From Acidithiobacillus marinus (GTDB lineage Bacteria > Pseudomonadota > Gammaproteobacteria > Acidithiobacillales > Acidithiobacillaceae), in assembly GCF_002847505.1 (NCBI RefSeq), contig NZ_MXAV01000006.1, positions 33,306-97,305 of the forward strand: a DNA stretch of 64,000 nucleotides, written 5' to 3'. The notes under the pieces were generated by a model. The model searched no databases, was not told the origin of the DNA, and saw only the letters and a list, made by a program, of their open reading frames with translations. The stretch's first letter is position 1; each line of letters starts with the position of its first letter. Of this stretch, positions 58,401 to 64,000 are shown in pieces. Position numbers and translations under genes: made by a program.

Positions 58401-60039
58401 CCGCATCAAGAGCCGTACCGATGGGATCGGCACGACCTTTTACGCCTACAATTCCGTCGGCGAGTTTGGGGCAGGGCAGGTGGGGCAGGAAACGACCCCC
58501 CACGGTGCTATCGACTGGGAGTACGACTCCCTGGGCCGCAAGGTCAGTCGCCGTGTCGGCGACGTGGTGGAGAGCACGGAATACGACTTGATTGGCCGGC
58601 TTCTCTCGATCACTAACCCCTTAGGCAGTTTCCAGTACGAGTACGCCGGGCAGAGTGACCTGCCCACGGCGCTGCTTTCCATTGGCGGAGTCCTGGACAC
58701 CTATTTCCGCTATGGGCCGCTCAACGAATCCCGGCAACTGCGGGCGATTCACCACAACGCGCTCTTTCCCTTGCAGGTCATGGATTTTCTGTACCAGAGC
58801 GATCCGGAGGACCGGGTGGTGCAGGCGACGGACATCGGGGGGCAACTCATTCCGCAATACAAGTCCTACCAATATGACGCGGCTGGACGCCTGACCAATG
58901 AAGCCGCGTACCCTGGTGGAGTAACGAATTATCGCTACGACCCAGCGGACAATATCACTTCGATGCAGGCCCCCGAAGGCTCTTGGACAGCCAGCTACAA
59001 CGACGTGAACGAGATCGTGGAGCGAAACGACCGATCGTATTCCTACGATGCCAATGGGAATCTGACCAGCGATGGGGTTCGCACCTATACCTGGGACGCT
59101 GAGAACCGCCTTGTGGCTATCGCTTATATGGATCAGCCCGAGAAGCATAGTCAATTCCAATACGATGGCCTGAATCGCCGGGCGATCATGACGGAGACAA
59201 ACGGTACGGTCAGCGAGACCACGACTTTCCTGTGGGATGGAACCGAGTTGTTGCGCGGGCAGACCGGGGCGGAGGCCACCTGGTATTACAAGCAAGGTGA
59301 GATCCACGGCAGCCGCAAGCTGTACTATGTGCGGGATCGCTTGGGTTCCGTGCGGGAGACGGTTGGGGAGGATCACGTCGTTAAGGCGCGGATGAGTTAC
59401 ACGCCCTATGGGGTGACCGAGACGAGGCTGCCGCCATTCATCGGCAAGGCCTCGGATTACCGGTATGCCGGCTTGTTCTTCCACGAGCAGAGTGGGCTGT
59501 ATCTGGCGGTGTTCCGGGTTTACGATCCGGAGGCGGGGCGGTGGATTAGTAGGGACCCAGTAAATCTAACCATATTGGACAATAAATACACCTACTCCGA
59601 TAACAATCCATCAAATTATTCCGATTATGCCGGACTACTTGTTACGAACAGATTGCTTCCTGGTTCACAACTATATTATGACCCGGTCCTACATCAAGCA
59701 TTCTATGCTCCTCCTTATGCCAGCTTCAGATTGGAGTCGTGGTATGCATCTCACGCACCTTGGTGGGCTATATTTCCAGCGTTGTGGCACGGTGGAACTT
59801 TCGATTATCAGCGGCCAATACCGAACAAGCCAAACATAAATTATACGCAGTATGTGTGCGCCGCAAATTATGGAGTTGGAGTCTATGAGCGTTCAGAAGG
59901 GATACCTGAGTTGATAGCGATTCTTGGAAATGCCGCTGTGCTTGCGTTGCATCCGGGAACATTCTTGCAAAGATTCAAGGCAGACGAACCGCTTTGGAGT
60001 GCCGGATACAAAGGTGGTGCGTTTGTTATAGGAAAATAA
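55393..60039 (+). CDS. RHS/YD-repeat polymorphic toxin with N-terminal C39-peptidase-like domain
   Basis: A 1548-residue protein. Residues 30-160 are TPR-like helices. Residues 165-265 resemble a C39 bacteriocin peptidase: Cys170 in HRCGAAALKG, His244 in VGHFATLLDY, Asp260 in LLRDSVF. A Pro/Lys linker leads to the RHS shell (about 330-1400) with many YD repeats (YDALNRLTEVRYPDGT) and the core ending YDPEAGRWISRDP. The last 140 residues are AT-rich, non-repetitive and end KGGAFVIGK: the toxin tip, family not recognised. No PAAR, VgrG or signal peptide is seen, so export route is unclear. Confidence 0.9.
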   Translation: MPSHPNAALLNEGHHPFPEPLIPQGEPGEAEASELQAAITAWERSGRPDSFAALETFVGQHPDSAWAIAVQANLGILAVEQACFSVALRWLEQAFLAGQDVQETQMRSLVDRTLGELLRLSARLGDVTALDRWLRIADTRSMRGAATEARTAARIALWSLRNQTGVAHRCGAAALKGVLLAKEPSPALPILKTLESARSGIDGLNLLDLEQLATEVGIVLQAVHREDAKTPVTTPAVVHWKVGHFATLLDYRDGRYLLRDSVFPNDRWIAEDTLDSEGSGFFLASTVAPGFRAATPEEKTATFGRGYVSGQQPGANKKESTKVPTKPQKCTGMATYTAYAATVSLVMEDIPLGYTPPKGPAIALEMTYAQREDSQPANFPFFNFGPKWNSNWLAWIQDIPGDPGNNVSRAIPGGGTQYYSGYDSATGQFTPQTDNGAVLQLVSETPVRYVLTKADGSQQIYAQSNGATSGTRYVLLSELRDASGNTVSLSYDGELRLTEITDALGQKTAFTYGDPKNPLLVTAVTDPFGRSARIAYDDTGRLVSITDVMGMVSGFAYDSGDFIEALTTPYGKSTFQYGEDGTTLWLEMTDPLGETSYLKFTQNAPIEFSDPIAPSGMNLFNAYLMDRNSFFWDAHAYAHGGVDYANAHLYHWLHWEPNTSLSSDVIESQKDPLTRRVWYNYPGQVWGGATGTLNLPSIIGRVLEDGTTQLTQIGYGAYGHITSFTDPAGRETFFTYAPNGVDLIEVAQKTASGQDVLFQATYDHRHLPLTITDAAGQQTTFTYNDAGQPLTVTNALGQVTTYRYDTQGYLTEVVNANAVTALRFAYDAYGRVASVTDAEGYTLGFQYDALNRLTEVRYPDGTTRTYGYDKLDLVSQTNRLGETTRYAYDAVRRLIAVTDPVGRVTRYGYNEAGYLTTLTDPAGNVTTWERDIQNRVTAKIYANGTKETYTYDPATGQLATVTDAMGQVKTLTYTIDERVSEIAYTDTLVDTPNVSFTYGEDYPRIKSRTDGIGTTFYAYNSVGEFGAGQVGQETTPHGAIDWEYDSLGRKVSRRVGDVVESTEYDLIGRLLSITNPLGSFQYEYAGQSDLPTALLSIGGVLDTYFRYGPLNESRQLRAIHHNALFPLQVMDFLYQSDPEDRVVQATDIGGQLIPQYKSYQYDAAGRLTNEAAYPGGVTNYRYDPADNITSMQAPEGSWTASYNDVNEIVERNDRSYSYDANGNLTSDGVRTYTWDAENRLVAIAYMDQPEKHSQFQYDGLNRRAIMTETNGTVSETTTFLWDGTELLRGQTGAEATWYYKQGEIHGSRKLYYVRDRLGSVRETVGEDHVVKARMSYTPYGVTETRLPPFIGKASDYRYAGLFFHEQSGLYLAVFRVYDPEAGRWISRDPVNLTILDNKYTYSDNNPSNYSDYAGLLVTNRLLPGSQLYYDPVLHQAFYAPPYASFRLESWYASHAPWWAIFPALWHGGTFDYQRPIPNKPNINYTQYVCAANYGVGVYERSEGIPELIAILGNAAVLALHPGTFLQRFKADEPLWSAGYKGGAFVIGK

Positions 60040-60099
60040 TTCAGTATTCACGTTGTAGCTTCTGATGCATCAAAATAAACTACGAGGTGATACGGCATT

Positions 60100-60627
60100 G
60101 TGACTTGGTACGCAATCTACAAAAGGGTAGAAAACCGTGGTCAAAGCGATATCGAAGTTAAATACGGCTTTTCATATCCTGCATTTTTCTTTACATGGGT
60201 ATGGGCGCTATCAAAACGGCTCTACGCTGTAGCATTTGTGTCTTTTCTTTTTGGTCCGTTAACACCGTTATCCATCGTTTTTTGTATCCTCTCAGTGATG
60301 CCGCCAATGTTATGGGTACCAACCGGAAGCAAAAATCTTGAATCTTTTGTGGTGAATGCGGTGCCATTGTTGTCTGCATGGACTGTGCAGGTGACTATGG
60401 GTTTCTGTGGGAACGTTATGTACCGGAAAAAGCTGAAAAAAAGCAGCTTTATTTGCACAACGGCCGTTTGCCGTAACCGCAGTATCTCTCAGTGTTACAA
60501 ACCTCATATTTTCAGACAAATAGTCATCTTTGCAAAAAGCATGAACTATTCCGGCCTTGTTCCCGGTGTGTTGTTGTCTGTCGTTGTGTTGTGGCTGGCT
60601 GTTCATGATCTGTTCCCGGTTGGATAG
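60100..60627 (+). CDS. DUF2628-like membrane protein, candidate immunity protein
   Basis: A 175-residue protein from GTG 60100, 60 bp after the RHS toxin. The first 100 residues resemble DUF2628-type proteins (IEVKYGFSYPAFFFTWVWAL) with two or three membrane segments. A poly-A run at 60436-60442 is followed by a Cys-rich stretch unlike the family, then one more membrane segment, so a frameshift may have altered the end. Position after the toxin tip and similar low GC suggest an immunity protein. Confidence 0.5.
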   Translation: MTWYAIYKRVENRGQSDIEVKYGFSYPAFFFTWVWALSKRLYAVAFVSFLFGPLTPLSIVFCILSVMPPMLWVPTGSKNLESFVVNAVPLLSAWTVQVTMGFCGNVMYRKKLKKSSFICTTAVCRNRSISQCYKPHIFRQIVIFAKSMNYSGLVPGVLLSVVVLWLAVHDLFPVG

Positions 60628-60633
60628 ACGCTC

Positions 60634-60945
60634 ATGACTGAAATTCTGCAGCTTCCTAAACTCCCTATCCGCCACGTCCAGGATCTCGGTGATCATTACC
60701 AGGTCGCGGCGAAAGGCGACAAATTTCTACTGCTTGCCCCACCCGCTATAGTGCGCTTAATCGCCGTGGCTGCCCACTTCAGACATGCGCAGATACATCC
60801 ATGCACGGCATGCGTGTCCTCATCCAGATCGATCGTAAACGCTATCGCCGCAAAGTCTGCGGCAAAACTGGGTTCAAGCTAATAAGGGCCATGGACACCA
60901 AATGGTTGGCGATTACTCGATACGCCCCTGTTGCCGACAGTTCTG
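60634..60945 (+). pseudogene. Degenerate ISL3-family transposase start
   Basis: The N-terminus MTEILQLPKLPIRHVQDLGD starts well, as in ISL3 transposases. After about 35 residues the frame is lost; in another frame at 60801-60930 the family's next block continues (MHGMRVLIQIDRKRYRRKVC, then GKTGFKL). The remaining 300-odd residues including the DDE domain are absent. No inverted repeats seen. A relic showing past IS activity. Confidence 0.7.
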
Positions 60946-60955
60946 GTGGTCAATA

Positions 60956-61492
60956 GTGATTAGGCTACTTTCTCAACTCCAATCTCAAGAATCCTATCGC
61001 CGCTTCGTCTACGACGATGCAACAGGGCATGAGATCGTCCCCGGCTATACGGTTCAGGGTAACCCCACCATTGGCTATGGCCGCAATCTGATCGCCCAAG
61101 GGATATCCGAAGAGGAAGCGCGCGTTCTTTTGGAACGGGACGTCGCGCGAGCTTGGCACGAAGTGCGCGAGCATTTGCCCTGGGCGGAGAGCCTTTATCT
61201 GGACGAGGCTCTGCAGCATCGGCGGGCCCGCGATGCCTTGCAAAACCGGCACGATCTGCAGCTGGCGATCATGGAGGGAAGTATGCTCCGCCTGCGCCCG
61301 CTGGCCATGACGTTTACCCTGGTCGTTGTGGGCCTGCTGCCCATCATGCTCAGCGAGGGCACAGGCGCTGATATGATGAAACGGATTGCAGCACCTATTA
61401 TCGGCGGCATGTTGAGCGCAACGCTGCTAGCCTTGCTCGTTATCCCTGCTCTATATGCCTTATGGCAACGGCGTCGTCTAAGATTGCGGTAA
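60956..61492 (+). CDS. In-frame fusion of a truncated lysozyme and an RND efflux pump C-terminus
   Basis: One 178-residue frame. Residues 1-80 are the front half of a GH24 phage-type lysozyme: catalytic Glu in SQESYRRFVYDD, then GNPTIGYGRNLIAQGIS and EEARVLLERDVARAW. From Tyr81 (61196) it becomes the very end of a CusA/CzcA heavy-metal RND pump: YLDEALQHRR, AIMEGSMLRLRPLAMTF, KRIAAPIIGGMLSATLLALL. Both families are truncated, so this is a deletion junction that kept frame. It is unlikely to be a working enzyme or pump, although GTG 60956 and the frame are intact. Confidence 0.75.
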   Translation: MIRLLSQLQSQESYRRFVYDDATGHEIVPGYTVQGNPTIGYGRNLIAQGISEEEARVLLERDVARAWHEVREHLPWAESLYLDEALQHRRARDALQNRHDLQLAIMEGSMLRLRPLAMTFTLVVVGLLPIMLSEGTGADMMKRIAAPIIGGMLSATLLALLVIPALYALWQRRRLRLR

Positions 61493-61514
61493 TACTCAGA
61501 AAAGGAGAAATGTC

Positions 61515-62072
61515 ATGGACAGAAGACAGTTGTTGAAGTCGATATTGTCGGCACTGGCTATAGCAGGTTATGTACAGGCAGACCGGGCTAATGCTTCTGG
61601 TATGGGCAGCATGATGGGAAACATGATGGAGGGTAATGACCATGACCACGAAGGCATGCGTGCCATGATGTCACCGGAGAATCGTGGACCCATGCGTACC
61701 GGGATGGAGTTGTTCCAGGTGCATGCAGAGGTGCATCGCAAAGTAACTTTTTTGCCCAATGGGATACACGCGGTCACGATTTCAGCCGTACCACATACAG
61801 TTGCTTTACTCCAGGCACATGTGACCCAGATGTATCAGCGCCTGGCGGAAGACCAACCTTTCCCCTATCCGGCCAGTCGAAGCGTTCCCGTCATGTTTGC
61901 TCATCCAACGCTATACCAGCGAAAACTGGACTATCTCAAGGATGGGGTGGCGGTGACAGAAACATCATCAGATCCGGAAATGATCCAGGTGATTCATGCC
62001 CACGCGCGTGAAATTACGCGCTTTGTCAAAGAGGGCATGCCTGCGATGATGCGGGGAATGATGTCCTCATGA
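61515..62072 (+). CDS. Met/His-rich exported protein
   Basis: A 185-residue protein with RRQLLKSILSALAIAGYV at the N-terminus, which may be a Tat or Sec signal. A Met/His/Asp-rich stretch follows (MGSMMGNMMEGNDHDHEGMR), then a helical domain (LQAHVTQMYQRLAEDQPFPY) and a Met-rich end (MPAMMRGMMSS). Such composition suggests copper or silver binding. AAAGGAG precedes the ATG. It follows the RND pump remnant and was probably its operon partner. Confidence 0.65.
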   Translation: MDRRQLLKSILSALAIAGYVQADRANASGMGSMMGNMMEGNDHDHEGMRAMMSPENRGPMRTGMELFQVHAEVHRKVTFLPNGIHAVTISAVPHTVALLQAHVTQMYQRLAEDQPFPYPASRSVPVMFAHPTLYQRKLDYLKDGVAVTETSSDPEMIQVIHAHAREITRFVKEGMPAMMRGMMSS

Positions 62073-62246
62073 GATGCAGGGATGCGGGCTCAATATTTCA
62101 GACTGTTTTGGATTCAAAAAGCGTGAAATTTTGCCGGAGTCCATATCCTTCTCTATACTGAGCCATTCCGAATAGTGAACCTTACGGTCGGACTCCAGCT
62201 ATATCTCCATCATGAAGAATCTGTAGATGGACCAATTGCCTAAATT

Positions 62247-62408
62247 TCAGTTGGGATCATCTACTCTGTAAATTATCAAGTAGATGAGCAGCATCAGAAT
62301 AACCAGTGTTAGCGATATGCTCACCGGGCCCGTACCCAGACCAAGGCCACCGAACTGAAGGGGTTTGTCTGTCCAATCTGCGAAAGAGGCTCCCAATGGT
62401 CTTGTCAC
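62247..62408 (-). pseudogene. C-terminal relic of a COG4705-type membrane protein
   Basis: On the minus strand VTRPLGASFADWTDKPLQFG is followed by GGLGLGTGPVSISLTLVI and a final hydrophobic stretch, ending with TGA at 62247. This matches the last membrane segments of COG4705 proteins. Upstream sequence is unrelated, so only about 53 codons remain. The rest of 62073-62474 holds no gene I can support. Confidence 0.65.
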
Positions 62409-62474
62409 TGTGGATGGAAAGAGTCTTTGTCCATTTTAGTTTTTGGGGCAACACGAGTGCAGAGGTATCATGTG

Positions 62475-63995
62475 CTAGTCCTTTGCCAGGGTAATGACCA
62501 CATAGATGCTCGCTTTACCCTGACGGACCAACATGGGAATGGGTTGATCTTTGGGCAACCCGGCGACAATACGCGCCAGGTCGCTGACATTTTGGACATC
62601 GTGCTGATTGATCTGCTGAATGATCATTCCGGGCATGAGTCCCGCCTCCGCAGCCGGGCCTTCACTGACGCCCACCACCACGACACCATGGTGAACATCC
62701 AGTTGTTTTTCAATGTCTGGAGTCAGATTTTGAACATGAATATCCATCCGGCTGATTTTCAGGGTCTTTGCAGGCGCTGCCGGTTGGGTACTGCTGGGCT
62801 GTTCATCCATGTTTTTCGGCAGGGCGGTGACCAGAACATTTTTGGTTTCCGCGACGCCATGATGAAGAATGCCGACGCTGGCATGGGTACCCGGAACCGT
62901 GTTGCCGACCATGGGCGGCAGTTGGCCGACGTTGTAAACCGGTTTGCTGTCATAGGTCACAATGACATCACCGGGCTGAATGCCAGCTTTGGCAGCGGGG
63001 CTGCCCGGCATCACTGAAGCCACGAGGGCGCCGACCGGTTCCTGAAGATGCAGGGCTTGGGCCATTTGCGGCGTGACATCCTGCACTTCGACACCCAGGT
63101 ACCCGAACTGAATGGGTTTATGGTCCTTGAAGTCCTGCACCACGCGCATGACGGTATTGATGGGGATGGAGAAAGACAATCCCATGTATCCGCCGCTATT
63201 GGTATAAATCTGATCATTGATGCCGATCACCTGGCCTTTCATGTTAAAGAGCGGGCCACCGGAGTTGCCGGGATTGATCGGTACGTCACTCTGGATGAAA
63301 GGAATGTATTCATCATCAGGCAGCGGCCGGTTCATGGCGCTGACTACCCCCTGGGTGACGGTATTGTAAAAACCGAAAGGCGCACCTACAGCCAGCAACC
63401 ACTGGCCGACTTTCAGGTTATCAGAATTGCCGATGGGAACCGTGGGGAGATCCTTGGCATCAATTTTCAGCAGGGCCGTGTCGTAGCGTACTGAAAGTCC
63501 AATCAGTTTGGCTGGATAGGCATGATGATTGGTCAGGGTGACGACAATATGATTGGCACCCCGTACTACGTGACCGGCGGTGACAATGTAACCATCCGGG
63601 CTGATGATAAATCCAGACCCCAGAGATTGAATTTTTTCGTGCTGCTGATGGCTGGGACCAGCTTGTCCGGGTGCGCCGAAGTGCTGAAAAAACTGGTAAA
63701 AAGGAGAGTTTGGCGGAAACGGATTGTTCTGCTGGTGAATGACTTTATTGGTGGTGCTGCTGATGTTGACCACTGCCGGACCATAACGGTCAATGATGGG
63801 GGTAAAGTCGGGAAGGGCAACCAGCGCCTGTTGGGGTGCGGTGTTGGTGTTGATGGATAAGGCGGGTGCACTAGGGGTGGCATCGGCCTGTGCCCATTCA
63901 GTGGCACCCAGGGTAAAACCAAAGCACGCAGCAACAACAGCAGTAATCAGTAGTTTCGGGCGTTTCAACAGGGTTTTCGGGCGATTATTCGCCAT
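62475..63995 (-). CDS. degQ: DegQ/Do-family periplasmic serine protease
   Basis: A 506-residue HtrA-type protease-chaperone. Signal peptide (ITAVVAACFGFTLGATEWAQ), an S1 trypsin-like domain with the triad His in YIVTAGHVVRG, Asp in YDTALLKID and Ser in NPGNSGGPLF, and two PDZ domains (FGYLGVEVQDVTPQMA; VGVSEGPAAEAGLMPG). It degrades or refolds misfolded envelope proteins. Its His-rich linker near residue 95-115 (HQQHEK) is a small oddity. Presumably chromosomal. Confidence 0.95.
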   Translation of the reverse strand: MANNRPKTLLKRPKLLITAVVAACFGFTLGATEWAQADATPSAPALSINTNTAPQQALVALPDFTPIIDRYGPAVVNISSTTNKVIHQQNNPFPPNSPFYQFFQHFGAPGQAGPSHQQHEKIQSLGSGFIISPDGYIVTAGHVVRGANHIVVTLTNHHAYPAKLIGLSVRYDTALLKIDAKDLPTVPIGNSDNLKVGQWLLAVGAPFGFYNTVTQGVVSAMNRPLPDDEYIPFIQSDVPINPGNSGGPLFNMKGQVIGINDQIYTNSGGYMGLSFSIPINTVMRVVQDFKDHKPIQFGYLGVEVQDVTPQMAQALHLQEPVGALVASVMPGSPAAKAGIQPGDVIVTYDSKPVYNVGQLPPMVGNTVPGTHASVGILHHGVAETKNVLVTALPKNMDEQPSSTQPAAPAKTLKISRMDIHVQNLTPDIEKQLDVHHGVVVVGVSEGPAAEAGLMPGMIIQQINQHDVQNVSDLARIVAGLPKDQPIPMLVRQGKASIYVVITLAKD

Positions 63996-64000
63996 AGGAC

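Overview
The window looks like an acidophilic gammaproteobacterium-type chromosome, most plausibly Acidithiobacillus. That assignment is an inference from gene content, GC and gene order; no 16S gene is present. A mobile element with a complete set of mating-pore components sits beside a tRNA gene.

Layout. (1) Positions 1-1363 are chromosomal core: the end of pheT, ihfA, a MerR-type regulator and tRNA-Pro(GGG). (2) Positions 1364-4040 are the element's integration and control end: a tyrosine integrase pointing at the tRNA 3' end, an excisionase-like gene, a tiny gene below most length cut-offs, and a divergent cI/cro-like switch. (3) Positions 4200-13820 hold a replication/maintenance and cargo block: a winged-helix initiator-like protein, a type IA topoisomerase, small proteins, a lytic transglycosylase followed by a striking run of six hairpins, a PemK-like toxin/antitoxin pair, a MoxR/CobS-type AAA+ ATPase, and a 340-aa protein that resembles a truncated, nuclease-dead Cas12m/TnpB-type protein. 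(4) Positions 13830-44760 are one long plus-strand operon with mostly overlapping genes. It encodes an F-type type IV secretion system (TraL, E, K, B, V, A, C, TrbI, TraF peptidase, TrbC-TraW fusion, TraU, TraN). It also carries unusual additions: a GspE/PilB-like ATPase, several DsbC/DsbG-like proteins plus DsbA-like and DsbB-like proteins, a pilin fused to a cysteine-rich adhesin-like region, two more cysteine-rich surface proteins, a PAP2 phosphatase, a MobC-like winged-helix protein and a NERD protein. The operon ends in a membrane metalloprotease-like gene broken by an in-frame amber codon. I see no TraG, TraH, coupling protein or convincing relaxase here. (5) Positions 44860-52000 are mostly minus-strand accessory genes around a second tyrosine recombinase, with a ParDE-type toxin/antitoxin pair and a phosphoesterase/ATP-grasp pair. 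(6) Positions 52030-60630 are a polymorphic-toxin region: a 1548-aa TPR / C39-peptidase-like / RHS protein with an AT-rich C-terminal tip and a downstream membrane protein. A duplicated promoter and truncated 5' end of the same gene lie 3.27 kb upstream, and between the copies are an IS30 element and a beta-propeller-like protein. (7) Positions 60630-62410 are a gene graveyard: an ISL3 relic, an in-frame lysozyme/RND-pump fusion, a Met/His-rich secreted protein and a membrane-protein relic. (8) The window ends in a DegQ/Do-type periplasmic protease.

How it fits together. The switch, xis and int would control excision at tRNA-Pro. The Tra operon builds a pilus and channel whose surface proteins are rich in cysteine. 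The Dsb-like set probably supports their disulfide formation and isomerisation, which makes sense for a surface exposed to strong acid. Three surface proteins share a related C-terminal beta-rich module, and the most AT-rich DNA in the operon encodes these tips, which suggests exchangeable recognition heads. The right end of the element was not located: I found no second copy of the tRNA 3' end by eye, so the element may end beyond the window or may have decayed.
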